64,000 nucleotides of DNA from Perilla frutescens (GCA_026008535.1 BRKX01000018.1:44881588-44945587), one strand, 5' to 3'; positions 10,740-22,265 are shown, numbered from the stretch's first letter. Translations and numbers: made by a program. The notes: generated from the sequence alone by a model not told the origin.

Positions 10740-12560
10740 TACGCTTTTTTAGTTTTTTTTTTAAAATTATTAATCGATTTTTTTAAATTATTAATCGATT
10801 AGTTTTAATTAAACTATTAATCGATTAGTTTTTTTTAAAATTATTAATCAATTCGTTTGTTTTTAATTAAAGTACTAATCGATTAGTTTTTTTTAAATCT
10901 ATTAATCGATTAGTTTGTTTTTAATTAAAGTACTAATCGATTAGTTTTTTTTAAAACTATTAATCGATTAGTTTGTTCTTAATTAAAGTACTAATCAATT
11001 AGTTTTTTTTTAAATTATTAATCGATTAGTTTTTTTAATTAAAGTACTAATCGATTAGTTTTTTCTAAAATTATTAATCGATTAGTTTGTTTTTAATTAA
11101 ACTACTAATCAATTAGTTTTTTTTTAAATTATTAATCGATTAGTTTTCTTTTAATTATTAATCGATTAGTTTTAATTAAACTATTAATCGATTAGTTTTT
11201 TTTAAACTATTAATCAATTAGTTTATTTTTAATTAAAGTACTAATCGATTAGTCTTTTTTAAAACTATTAATCGATTAGTTTGTTTTTTTATTAAACTAC
11301 TAATCGTTTAGTTATTTTTTTAAATTATTAATCGATTAGTTTTTTTTATTTATTAATCGATTAGTTTTAATTAAACTATTAATCGATTAGTTTTTTTTTA
11401 AATTATTAATCAATTAGTTTGTTTTTAATTAAACTATTAATCGATTAGTTTTTTTTAAAACTATTAATCGATTAGTTTATTTTTAATTAAAGTACTAATC
11501 GATTAGTCTTTTTTAAAACTATTAATCGATTAGTTTGTTTTTTATTAAACTACTAATCGTTTAGTTTTTTTTAAATTATTAATCGATTATTTTTTTTATT
11601 TATTAATCGATTAGTTTTAATTAAACTATTAATCGATTTGTTTTTTTTTTAAATTATTAATCAATTAGTTTGTTTTTAATTAAAGTACTAATCGATTAGT
11701 TTTTTTTAAAACTATTAATCGATTAGTTTGTTTTTAATTAAAGTACTAATCGATTAGATTTTTTTAAAACTATTAATCGATTAGTTTGTTTTTAATTAAA
11801 GTACTAATCGATTAGTTTTTTTTTAAATTATTAATCGATTAGTTTTTATAATTATTAATCGATTAGTTTTAATTAAACTATTAATCGATTAGTTTTTTTT
11901 AAAACTATTAATCGATTAGTTTGTTTTTAATTAAACTACTAATCGATCAGTTTTTTTTAATTATTAATCGATTAGTTTGTTTTTAATTAAACTATTAATC
12001 GATTAATTCCTCGATTGTTTTTTTCTACTTAATCGATTAATGCCACACTTAATTTTTTAATTAATCGATTAGTGCCTTGATTAATTTTTCTTAATTAATA
12101 AATTAGTGCCTCGATTAATTTTTTTTTACTTAATCGATTAGTTTGTTTTTAATTAAGCTACTAATCGATTAGTGTTTTTTAATTATTAATCGATTAGTTT
12201 GTTTTTAATTAAACTATTAATCGATTAATTCCTTGATTGTTTTTTTTCTACTTAATCGATTAATGCCACACTTAATTTTTTAATTAATCGATTAGTGCCT
12301 TGATTAATTTTTCTTAATTAATAAATTAGTGCCTCGATTAATTTTTTTACTTAATCGATTAGTGACTCGATTTAGTTTTTGTTTCTAAAATTAATCGATT
12401 AGTTACTCGATTAGTTTTTTTAAGACTTAATCGATTTCATTATATATTCCTCGATTTATATGAAATTAATCGATTTAAATTAAATATTAATCCATCTTGA
12501 TTACTCTTAAATTAATTGATTAGTCTTAAATTAATCGATTAATTTTTTTTTAATTTAATG
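10740..12560. repeat. Right ATCGAT palindrome array
   Basis: A 1.8-kb array of roughly 30-60 bp units built on TTAATCGATTAGTTT and TACTAATCGATTAGTTT with T-rich spacers, the reverse complement of the left array. One block of about 210 bp (11997-12122, repeated at 12207-12346) is a higher-order duplication. Variant sites (AATCAATT, ATCGTTTAG) show ongoing decay. No open reading frame is present. Confidence 0.95.
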
Positions 12561-13115
12561 GAGGAAGGCCTCGATTTGGTTTAAATTAATCGAGGAAGGC
12601 CTCGATTAATTTGTGTTTTTTGATAATTAATCGAGGAAGGCCTCGATTTGTATTAAATTAATCGAGGACTTCATCGATTTTTTTTTTAAATTAAGGTTCC
12701 TCGATTAATTAATGTTCATCGATTAGTCTAATGAAGGTCATCGATTGATGTTAAAACATAATAGCATCGGTTAGTCCACAATTAGTATCTAACAAGCATC
12801 GATTAATATCAAACAACCAACCATTATATTCATAAAATCATAATAGCATCGGTTAGTCCACAATTAGTTTCTAATCGATTAATATCAAACAATCAACCAT
12901 TAGTTTCATAAAAGCATAATAGCATCGACTAATTAGTTTCATAAAAGCAAAAGAGCATCGACTAACATGAATATCATCGGCTAATTAGTTTCATAAAAGC
13001 ATAATAGTATCGACTAATTAGTTTCATAAAAGCAAAAGAGCATCGGCTAACATGAATATCATCGGCTAATTAGTTTCATAAAAGCATAATAGCATCGACT
13101 AACACAAACATTCAT
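12560..13115. repeat. TCGAGGAAGGCCTCGA and ATCGGCTAATTAG tandem units
   Basis: First come several TCGAGGAAGGCCTCGATT units, the mirror of those at 7695-7815. Then comes a tandem of units with TAGTTTCATAAAAGCATAAT and AGCATCGACTAA (about 12760-13110). Confidence 0.85.
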
Positions 13116-13600
13116 AAAACGTGCCAAAAAACGTGAGCATTGGAAAATTACTTGAGAAGAAGACCCGGCCGGCGGTTGTCCTTGCACTCCGTCCATTTTC
13201 CGGCGACCAAGTTCCAACAGAGACGGCGGCGTGCGGTTGTTCCGAGAGAGAGAGAGAGATTATCGAAGAAGAGAGAGACCCAGTGGCTTCAACTGGTTTT
13301 TTCGATGTTTAAGTGCTTCGTTCTTCAAGAATATCGAAGAAGATAGAGAAGAGAAAGGGTGGGTGATTTTTGCTTCTAAATAATCGAAGAGGAGACAAGG
13401 TTGGGTGCTGCTATATGTTCAAAATTATCGAGAGAAAGAGAGAGAGAGAGAAGGGTGGTTGGGATGGTTGGGATAATAAAGATTTCAAAACCCTAGTCAT
13501 TAATATTCTATTTTTGGGAAGTACAATAAAACAGCTTTGTGTATGGCTTTTCTGAAAACAAAAGTACAAAAACTTTGATTTGGTGGGCCCGACCCTTGAT
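13116..13600 (-). other. Non-repetitive segment, possible leader of the DUF1985-like gene
   Basis: A less AT-rich block with GA/CT runs (13249-13256, 13435-13450) positioned upstream of the minus-strand gene, mirroring the leader at 7080-7260. Small overlapping open frames (13121-13346) have no recognisable domain. Assignment as a 5' leader is inference from symmetry. Confidence 0.35.
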
Positions 13601-13704
13601 TGTTGCAAAACCTAACTACACAGTGTCGATATAACTATTTGATTTTAAATCCTGTTGCTTTTTCCATTTAACTATTTGCTTTTGTCTATTTTAAAATTTC
13701 CCCC

Positions 13705-14203
13705 ATTTTTTTTTGTAGGCGAGTTGACGTGATCCGTTTGAAATAAGTTTATTTACACTTGATGTATACAAATAAAAAATATACTATTACTTTTTGTATA
13801 CATATATACATGAGCCGGACTTTCGTACACACCCATCTGATGGGCAGCTCGACCTAAAATCTAGTTCAAAGTACGGCCCAATCCCAAAAAATATTATAAA
13901 ACTGGTAACCGTTGCGTTCTCAATTTTTTCCAAAACTTCAAATGATCATAACCTTGCCATTTTAATTGGATTTAAGTAAAAAATATATCAAACTAAAGAT
14001 CTTTAATGAACCTTCATTTAAGATCTCGTATAGACATGTTTGGACAAAAAATTATGGGCGGGGAATACAATACGAAATAAAAAGGATTAGTTTGACTAAT
14101 GTATGTCCAAATAAAATATGGAATTGCTCTAACTTGACTGCGTTTAAATTAAGCTGGATTTGGTCAACGGCTTATTTCTAAGTAAGCTTTGAGTGTGCAC
14201 GTC
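13705..14203. other. AT-rich intergenic DNA
   Basis: No gene recognised. Two short plus-strand open frames (13794-13979, 13966-14181) lack domain signals. Confidence 0.5.
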
Positions 14204-14617
14204 ACATTATCGAGTAGAGATCCTCTAGTTCCACTTGTGTGTGCCAAGCGTGTGCCATCATTAAAATTATATATTGTTAATAATGTTTTTTATAAAAATA
14301 AAATTTATTTTATCATAACTAATAATAATTAATATTTATTGTAAAAAAATTAAAATTTTAAAAAATTATATACCCTAAGTTTGGAATAATCAACCCCAAA
14401 AATCAATTATATTAACTAAAAAATTAAAATTAAATATTAAAAAATAATTATAAACCCTAATTGGATGGAATAACCCTAAATAATAATGTAAAATTATACT
14501 AAATCAAAAGAAATTAAAATTGAAGAAAAAAATAAAAAAAAAAGATAATAATTTTGAGGTGTGGCAGACGGTTGGCACACACAAGTTGGAACTAGAGGAT
14601 CTCAAGTGTACATTATC
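14204..14617. mobile_element. MITE family M2, copy 1
   Basis: The element is about 14212-14609 (398 bp), flanked by an 8-bp direct repeat ACATTATC (14204-14211 and 14610-14617). Its ends are inverted repeats containing GAGATCCTCTAGTTCCA; the interior is AT-rich and non-coding. A homologous copy is at 27149-27666, so both ends are supported independently. TSD length fits a hAT-type or other 8-9-bp-duplicating family; the superfamily is not certain. Confidence 0.85.
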
Positions 14618-15130
14618 ATTCATATTTGATCAGTTTAAAATGTTTTGTTTCAATTTTTCCTTTTTTGAGTCATCTACTATTCACAGAAGATAAAGAAAAA
14701 TTTATTTAGAAGTTAAAATAGAGAGAACTTTGACAGTAGTTTTTTTTTTTCTAGAATAACTTGACTAATAATATGTATATTTTCCGAAATAACTTTTGGC
14801 ATAAAAATAAAATAAAATACGTTTAATAAGATAAAAGCTTGAAGAGAATTAAATGGGTCTTTAATGACAAAAACACGACATTGGTGTTTGAGCAAAATAT
14901 GATGAACATGTATTTTTTAAAAGTAAGTTGATTACATTCTTTAATCACTTATGAAAAATTTATAACACCCACATTTATAAGCTCAGCCATCAATTAAAAC
15001 AATTTCAATAATATTCTATCGTGAAACATTATTTAATTGAGTTTAAATTATTGTACGAGTAGTATAAATATGCTATTCTCGTTTTTTTTTTTAAGTGAAG
15101 TACAAATAAGTTATTTATGTACATGCGGTG
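14618..15130. other. AT-rich intergenic DNA
   Basis: No gene or repeat family recognised; small minus-strand frames (14713-14895, 15029-15211) are AT-biased. Confidence 0.5.
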
Positions 15131-15683
15131 TATATAAATAGAGAAAATTTCATTTTTGGTCTCATAGGACATGTTTGATTTTGGTCCCAATATTATCATT
15201 TTTGATCTCAAAGGACATGAACTATCATTTTTAGTCCACTGTTACGGTTTTCGTTAAAAATATTATCGATTTTGGTCCTAAAAAAAAATTCCATAAAATT
15301 TTCACAAGTTGATTGGAGGCAAAATTGAAATGGTTTGGAGTGAAATTTAACCTGATTTGGAGCCAAAATTCCCACTAACATACATGTATATATATATCTA
15401 ATCACCAAATCATCAAAATACAACTCTCAAACCATCAAAACACAACTATCACCACCATTAAAAGACAACAAAAATCACAAAACCAACAATAAACTCCAAG
15501 TTTATAAACTAAAATCATTGTTTAACAGACATTACTTCAACCCAAGCTCAACTAAAAATAAGAAAAAAACATTCTTACAGACAAAAGTAAGTAACAAGTT
15601 CAACCTCAAGTTCAACAACTAACAACATTCATACATGTAAAAGCAAGTGCCAGCAAGAGCAGAACACTCTTCAACCATTTTCA

Positions 15684-15723
15684 CCCTTCTTCTTCTTCTT
15701 CTTCTTCTTCTTCTTCTTCTTCT
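15684..15723. repeat. (CTT)n microsatellite
   Basis: About 13 CTT units; on the minus strand they produce an artificial poly-Lys run. A similar (CTC)n(CTT)n tract is at 16455-16494. Confidence 0.95.
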
Positions 15724-16289
15724 CTAATGCAGACTTCAATCTACACAATGTTATAAATTTCTTACCTTCTGTAGTGAATACATTCATGCTTTCCTTAATA
15801 ATCTCCTTCCCCTTTGACACACCACCAATAACCTCATTTGGATAGAAGCCCATAGGTGGGGGAGCTCTGATTTGAATGTCCTTCTATTTGGGTTGTGTAG
15901 CATTGACTGCATTAGATATATTATATGCATCCTCTGATGGTTTCTCTCCATTCACAACAGCCTCTCTTTGTGGAATATTGCTAGCAAAATGAACTTGTTT
16001 TTTTGTCTAAATATTATGAAGTCAATAAAATGAAGTATGCGGAAATATTAAACATATTGTTTGTAACTTACAAGCTGTTTTCCCCCTGTATAGTTGTTGG
16101 TTTGATTTTGGTGCTGGAACTTGGGAACTTATCTATAAAATCCATCAATGATGCATCTTCATTTGCTTCACTATAGGGTAGTCAGGTTGATCTTCAATTA
16201 CCTAAGGAACATATAATGCATACAATTAGATCATAAAAAGATTAAATAATAAGAATAAATATATGTAACTATAACATATATGGAATTGA

Positions 16290-16936
16290 CCTTTCTCACT
16301 TCATATCCAAGTTGGTTGTGACCCTTTTCACCACAAAATATGCAACAGACACTAAAATTTTACTTCCTCATCTTCTGCAAACTTGCACCCCCTTTCTTCT
16401 GCTTCTTCCTTGGACTTTCAGAGGCCCCAATCCTTCTTTCCTTTTAAAGCCTTCCCTCCTCCTCCTCCTCCTCCTCCTCCTTCTTCTTCTTCTTATGGAA
16501 GGTAGGTGGCAATGGTGGTATATAACCAGTCTTCTCCCACAACTCTTCTCTACTCATTGAGCTTATTGCATGGCTATAAAATGACTCATATGTTGCTATA
16601 GAATAGCACTTATTGGCAAAGTCTTCCGGATCACCCCCTGGGCTCTACACAAATTGCACTAACTATATGTTTGCAAGGTATGCTTGATAAGTCTTATTTT
16701 CTACAATCACAAGTATGGTTCTGCAAATTCACTGCATATCTTGAGTCATCAAAGCTTGAAACCTCATACTTGTCTCTATTTTCTTTGATAGGAATACAGT
16801 CTCCAGATGCCTCCATATTCTTCCCAACCATCAACCTAATTCTCCCACAAATCTTTCTATCTTCCCACTTTAGTTCAACCCTCCCTTTGTATCTTTGGAG
16901 CTTTGACATCATGCATTCTCTTATCCAATCTAGCAT
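16290..16936 (-). pseudogene. MULE transposase C-terminus (SWIM finger), decayed
   Basis: On the minus strand the frame from 16936 encodes WIRECMMSKLQRYKGR and then YEVSSFDDSRYAVNLQNHTC, followed by DC-R-K, a stop where the family usually has Trp, and DLSSIPCKHIVSAI. This is the CxC...CxH pattern of the SWIM zinc finger at the C-terminus of plant MULE transposases. Further on (shifted frame) DPEDFANKCYS is followed by E/K-rich low complexity, and near 16345-16290 a CCHC-like knuckle (CIFCGEKGHNQLGY, last Cys replaced by Tyr). An in-frame stop, a frameshift and microsatellite growth show that it is dead. It belongs with the N-terminal piece at 22290-22719. Confidence 0.8.
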
Positions 16937-17193
16937 GGTGAGTATAGGTTTGTCCCAACAACATCTTGCCCTGCAGCATGTTCTAAACCTTCATCAACAA
17001 TATCAATTAAGACCTCTTCAAGTAAACCTTCCTGATGCTCTGCTAACTTATCCTCTGCAGCTATGACATTACTAAATACTAACTAACCCACCATCTACAG
17101 CCCTCACACTATCAACTAATTCCTCCTCTGTAGCCCTCACATTATCATTCCCAACATCATGTTCTAAGTCCTCATTCACTACTTCATCCTCAA
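16937..17193 (-). pseudogene. MULE transposase acidic linker
   Basis: The minus strand encodes an acidic stretch (EDEVVNEDLEHDVGNDNVR...) that is cut by the LTR insertion at 17193/22266 and resumes beyond it. Only about 250 bases separate the insertion from the SWIM region, so there is no room for the roughly 300-residue DDE catalytic domain. Confidence 0.6.
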
Positions 17194-18301
17194 TGTAACA
17201 CCCTAGATTTCATTTACGAAACTGAGACACTTTTGAAACGTACACATTGGAGTGAAGAGATAAATTTATATGATCACATGGCAAAAGAAAATGGATTTAC
17301 ACGAAAACGTTTCATCTAAACCATTTGCACATAAAAAATATGAATAAAAAGAACTTAGCATAAATACTTGAAAAACAAACTATCCAGTAGTGCGTCCAAA
17401 ACATCAAAACAAAACTCTATGGTCTCATACTTGTATGAAAATAAAAGAGAACAATCAAGGGAAAACACTATCTAAATAACATAGAAATCTTGCAACAAAA
17501 CCACTATTGCCATAGTCATTCTCGAGACTCCACGACTGCTTCGACCGTCTAAAACTGCAAGGACTGAAAGGTAGGGAGGGTGAGTATATATAAAATATAC
17601 TCAGTGGGTACTACATAAGGTACATGTCTCATCAAATGAGCAATTTAAAACATGTAAGATAGATACACGACATTATCATAACAAATCTGATACATTCTTC
17701 GTGCTTTAGCATGCATTCTCTTCTTCATAAACGTTTACTTTCAACATGGACTTTCCTTAGTACGTGCTTTACACGCCATCCTCTGTTCATGCTTAACATG
17801 AGATCACATTCTCCTACGTGCTTAACATGCTATCACTCATAATACAGGTAATATTCAGACAAGTTTTTAAACGCATAACTCGACAACACATACACAATAA
17901 CTATGTTGCAGAGATAAACCCCACCTTAACCTCGAATCAGAGATTTTCCGTGAAAGTGCTAACTTGCACGACACCTCAAAGCCGACCTTTTGCAAACTTC
18001 TTTTAAAACTGGAATTTCTGCAACCAATTCATTTTCTTAAATTCTTTTGGTGAGTCGCAGATTAGGGTCTAAACCCTCTTATTTATACTACTTAGAGAAA
18101 ATGATTCCAAGCTATAAAATAATTCTATCGGTTTAAGAGTTTGAAAGAAAAAGAAATTCTTGATTTAAATCCCAAAGAGATAAACTCTTATTTTACTCAT
18201 CCATAAAAGCTGATAAAAAATAAAGATAAGTGATGTTAACAATATTAGCGTTTCCTCTGCTGTAATTCTGGACGACCCTAGTTTTTTTTTGGGCTGTTAC
18301 A
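17194..18301 (-). repeat. 3' LTR (left, element on minus strand)
   Basis: TG...CA terminal bases. The sequence matches 21154-22265 throughout with scattered substitutions and small indels. Confidence 0.93.
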
Positions 18302-18491
18302 ATTTCTCTCTAAAAATAAATTTCATTTCCGAAATTTCTAAAATGGTATGCTCAAAACACTACATAATCTCTTAATTAACTCTTCATCTTTCACCATACA
18401 TCACATGGTTGATCACATAACATAAAATGAGTAAGGCTACTGTAAAACTCAAATCGCAACAAAGCTCTTTTCGTATGTACCTTTCTTTAGT

Positions 18492-19634
18492 TTACTTATT
18501 CTCTCCTTGATGTGTCATGTGGAAAATACGACCATATCTTGGGACTTCCTTATCCTTTCTACCCGAATTGGGGCAATTTTCCATTTTGTGACCCAGTTCA
18601 TAACAATTATAACATCTTCCGGTACCCCAATAACATTCCCCTTTGTGAATTTTCTTGCATTTAGGACAACTTGGTCGATCATTAGGTGGATCGCTGCTAG
18701 GTTTGTCATCCGATCTTCCCCTCTTATTTTGTCTACTTGCTTCTCTATCGTTTCTATTCTCCCAGTTCCTCTTATTAGAACCTTGGTGCGACCTTGACAT
18801 CGTACTCTCCAATTTTAGCCCAATCAAAATTGCTTGAGCTCGCTCGATTACTTGAGCATAAGTTGGTAGCTTCAGCCCCATTAAGATCCCAGCTAGTTCA
18901 GGTCGAAGTCCTTTTTCAAATTTCCTTACTTTCTTCTCATTCGTGTCCACGAGGTGAGGAACAAAACGGGACAATTGATTAAACTGCACTTCATATTCTA
19001 CCACCGTACAATTTATTTGGGTGAGTGTCAAGAATTCAATTTGTTTTTGCATCTTATAGGACCTTGGAAAATATCTATTCGTCACCAAAACCTTAAATTC
19101 TTCCCAAGTCAAGTTGGTGTGTTCTTCTGTTGTCATCGTCCTAGCAACAGACTCCCACAAATGCCCGACATCTTCATATAGTTGGAACATCGCACATGAA
19201 ACATTCTGAGTGCTAGAGCAGTCTTTGTGTTCAAAAATCCTTTCCAGAGTCTGTATCCATTCTTCCATGACCAACGGTCCATCACGCCCGTTAAACCTTG
19301 TTGGAGCGTAATCCTTGAATTGTTTCACAACTTTAGAAGTAATGCTGTTGTGGCTACCTTCTGCATACTGACCTTGCGTGTCGTGCTCCTGTGCCTCCTT
19401 TGCCATTTGAAGGAAGAAATCCTTCATAGTTTGCACCAGATTTGGCTCAGCCTCTCTTTCATCCCTACTATTTTCTTCATGGTCGTCATTGTTGTTAACG
19501 TTGTTTTCTTCCTCGAATTGAACTTCATCTCCATTATGGTTGTTGTCATCTTCACTACTACTTTCAGTTTCGCCATCTCGACTATGGATAGCTTTATTAA
19601 CCTTGCAATGAGGAGGGCATCCACGGGGCGACAT
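18492..19634 (-). CDS. Gag polyprotein of the nested LTR retrotransposon
   Basis: The open frame extends to 19670, but the likely start is the MSPRGCPPHC methionine at 19634, giving about 380 residues. The order is a Ser/Asp/Glu/Asn-rich N-terminus, a retrotransposon gag domain (FNGRDGPLVMEEWIQTLERI ... LTWEEFKVLVTNRYFP ... YEVQFNQLSRFVPHLV), a basic region, and a CCHC zinc knuckle CYNCYELGHKMENC near the C-terminus. In gypsy elements Gag packages the RNA and forms the particle. Here a stop follows shortly after the knuckle and the 3' LTR begins about 190 bases later, so Gag is the only product. The frame is intact, with no stops or shifts. Confidence 0.9.
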   Translation of the reverse strand: MSPRGCPPHCKVNKAIHSRDGETESSSEDDNNHNGDEVQFEEENNVNNNDDHEENSRDEREAEPNLVQTMKDFFLQMAKEAQEHDTQGQYAEGSHNSITSKVVKQFKDYAPTRFNGRDGPLVMEEWIQTLERIFEHKDCSSTQNVSCAMFQLYEDVGHLWESVARTMTTEEHTNLTWEEFKVLVTNRYFPRSYKMQKQIEFLTLTQINCTVVEYEVQFNQLSRFVPHLVDTNEKKVRKFEKGLRPELAGILMGLKLPTYAQVIERAQAILIGLKLESTMSRSHQGSNKRNWENRNDREASRQNKRGRSDDKPSSDPPNDRPSCPKCKKIHKGECYWGTGRCYNCYELGHKMENCPNSGRKDKEVPRYGRIFHMTHQGENK

Positions 19635-20034
19635 CTTTGTATCTAAAGAAATCATCTTAGTGTTACACATAGAAGATCTATCCAGGTCGTACTTACTGCT
19701 ATAAAAGGTAATAACAAGGATTACTCTTAGGTGCTAGACTTTTAAATAAAAAAAATTAGAATTGATCTATGTCTGTAGCGTGCTTCTTTCGTTTGTCTGG
19801 CGATCGCATAAGGAGATCAAAAGTATAACCACTACTATAATACTATTGAAGTCACATAGAGAGTTCGCTCAATTGATCAGAGGTTGGAAACATATCTATA
19901 CTTATCACCTTGCTGTACTATAGTATTAATCGAAAGGAAAGATTTAGCATTTAAAAAGTGATTGTCCTTTAGCTGTATGTGGGAAAAGAAGCAATTATCA
20001 TACATTTTTTTTACAACATAATTTTAAGTAAACC

Positions 20035-20056
20035 CCTAAGAATCCCTAAATTTTAA

Positions 20057-20118
<62 letters not shown>

Positions 20119-20175
20119 ACGCTAACAACATCTCCTTTAAAACTAAAAGTAATTATATGTATATATATATATATA
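20035..20175. repeat. (AT)n microsatellites inside the LTR element
   Basis: A pure AT run at about 20060-20114 and a shorter one at 20158-20175, between gag and the upstream decayed frame. Confidence 0.95.
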
Positions 20176-20334
20176 TTAAAACCAAGCAACAAGTTCATGC
20201 CAAAATAATGAAATTTTAACTTGATAAAAAAAAATCAAAACAACTTAAATCATAAGTGCCACTGCAAAAGAATTCTACGACTATCTTATTCTCTTTTTCT
20301 TTAAATAGACTAACTGCTACGTAGTTGAACTCGT

Positions 20335-20907
20335 TCACTCTCTACTCCCGATCCTACTTCCGATCCTACTTCCGTCATCTCTATCGTTCTTTCTAGATGT
20401 TTCCCTTGCGGGCTTTTCTTCCTCCGGATCCTTCTCAGATTCCTCTTCATGATTTTTGTTCGACTTTGGGTTGGCGTATCTTTCTGATGGTGCATCCTCG
20501 CAAGACCCGTGCATAAGCTTCCTTTCACCATTTACTTCAATATCCCATGAATCCAAGAGATGTCGAACAAAATTATGATAGTCGATCATAATCTCCAGAT
20601 TGAATTTTTCGACTAAGACTTCTTTAAACACCTTTTGAACGATTGGTTACAAAAGCGTTGTAACCAAATGCATCATGTAGCTAACGGCTGAAAAGTGGCT
20701 GATTTCCTCACCCATACTAACCAATTGATTGCTCAGATAATAGATCCTTTGTATGTGCACTTCAAATCCCCGCTCCTTGCTCCAACCATAATTTTGGTAT
20801 TCTTCTCGTATTTTTTTAATTCATTGTTGATCTTGGATTTCCCTCTTTCTTTATAAGCTTTGTTGTTTTAGTTCCGCCTTCATAGGAGTTCTTCGCGGCT
20901 TATCCAT
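20335..20907 (-). pseudogene. Extra degenerate ORF upstream of gag in the LTR element
   Basis: A single minus-strand frame can be followed from an ATG at 20907 (MDKPRRTPMKAELKQQ...) to a stop at 20337-20335. It is 191 codons long and broken by three in-frame stops. Readable segments include REEYQNYGWSKERGFEVHIQ, KVFKEVLVEKFNLEIM and a basic, acidic-patched C-terminus (KNHEEESEKDPEEEKPARE, then SRIGSR repeats). It is not a recognised gag, pol or env piece. Its position between the primer-binding site and gag, and its continuity of frame, suggest a once-coding extra gene. The function is unknown. Confidence 0.5.
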
Positions 20908-21134
20908 CTAATCATAAGTCACATATTATGCTAAAATTGATGCTAAAGCATTTCTACTTACATATCATAACAGCAATAATCATCGATCAACTTACATTAA
21001 TCATACTATAATAGCTCATACCACACATAAAAATTTAAAATTCATACCTTGGAGTCGAGGCAGCTCAGGAGTCTCGAATGACTAGGCTTTTAAACATAAG
21101 CATTTCTTTTTTTAACGAGTCTACAAGAACGTAT

Positions 21135-21150
21135 ACCCGCTCTGATACCA
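21135..21150 (-). other. Primer-binding site (tRNA-iMet)
   Basis: TGGTATCAGAGCGGGT on the minus strand, three bases inside the 5' LTR. TGGTATCAGAGC is the standard complement of the initiator-Met tRNA 3' end used by many plant LTR retrotransposons. Confidence 0.93.
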
Positions 21151-21153
21151 CAT

Positions 21154-22265
21154 TGTAACACCCTAGATTTTATCTACGAAACTGAGACACCTTTGAAACG
21201 TACACATTAGAGTGAAGAGATAAATTTATATGATCACATGGCAAAAGAAAATGAATTTACGCAAAAACATTTCATCTAAACCATTTGCACATAAAAAATA
21301 TGAATAAAAAGAACTTAGTATAAATCCTTAAAAAACAAACTATCCAGTAGTGTGTCCAAAACATCAAAACAAAACTCTATGGTCTCATACTTGTACAATA
21401 ATAAAAGAGAACAATCAAGGGAAAAACACTATCTAAATAACATAGAAATATTGCAACAAAACCACTACTGCCACAGTCATTCTCGAGGCTCCACGATTGC
21501 TTCGACCGCCTAAAACTGCAAGGACTGGAAGGTAGGGAGGGTGAGTACATATAAAATATACTCAGTGGGTACTACATAAGGTACATGTCTCATCAAATTA
21601 GCAATTTAAAATATGTAAGATAGATACACGACATTATCATAACAAATCTGATACATTCTTCGTGCTTTAGCACACATTCTCTTCTTTATAAACGTTTACT
21701 TTCAACATGAACTTTCCTTAGTACGTGCTTTACACGCCATCCTCTGCTCATGCTTAACATGAGATCACATTCTCCTACGTGCTTAACACGCCATCACTCA
21801 TAATACAGGTAATATTCAGACAAGTTTTTAAACGCATAACTCGACAACACATGCACAATAATTACGTTGTAGAGGTAAACCCCACCTTAACCTTAAATCA
21901 GAGATTTTCCGCGAAAGTGCTAACTTGCACGACACCTTAAAGCCGATCTTTCGCAAACTTCTTTTAAAACTGAAATTTCCGCAACCAATCCCTTTTTGTT
22001 AAATTATTTTGGTGAGTCGTAGATTAGGGTCTAAACCCTCTTATTTATACTACTTAGAGAAAACAATTCCAAGCTATAAAACAATTCTGTCGGTTTAAGA
22101 GTTTGAAAGAAAAGGGAGTTCTTGATTTAAATTCCAAAGAGATAAACTCTTATTTTACTCATCCATAAAAGCTGATAAAAAGTAATGATAAGTGATATTA
22201 ACAATATTAGCGTTTCCTCCGCTGTAAGTCTGGATGACCCCAAATTTTTTTTTGGGCTGTTACAC
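21154..22265 (-). repeat. 5' LTR (right, element on minus strand)
   Basis: Pairs with 17194-18301; same TG...CA ends. Confidence 0.93.

Larger units (their letters stand above)
6150..13704. mobile_element. Large composite MULE with palindromic arms
   Basis: Both ends carry a degenerate terminal inverted repeat: TAGACAAAAG followed by AAATAGT at 6179 on the left, and the same on the minus strand ending at about 13692. The outer right end reads GGGGGAAATTTTAAAATAGA on the minus strand, a MULE-like terminus. Inside are a MuDR-type transposase N-terminus (+) and a DUF1985-like gene (-), converging on each other. Between terminus and gene, each arm is packed with CTCGATTA/TAATCGATTA motifs in mirror orientation. 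The exact ends and a target duplication could not be established. Confidence 0.75.

Noticed and set aside
10740..12560. Regularly spaced repeats resembling a CRISPR array
   Set aside because: Eukaryotic context; units vary in length, spacers are low-complexity T-runs rather than unique, and the repeats are palindromic parts of a MULE arm.
13121..13346. Two overlapping plus-strand frames
   Set aside because: Arg/Glu-rich translations from GA-rich DNA; the segment is better seen as a leader of the minus-strand gene.
15671..15853. Minus-strand frame with a poly-Lys tail
   Set aside because: The run is the (CTT)n microsatellite inside decayed MULE DNA.
18507..19646. Several plus-strand frames of 60-139 codons
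   Set aside because: Antisense shadows of the gag frame.
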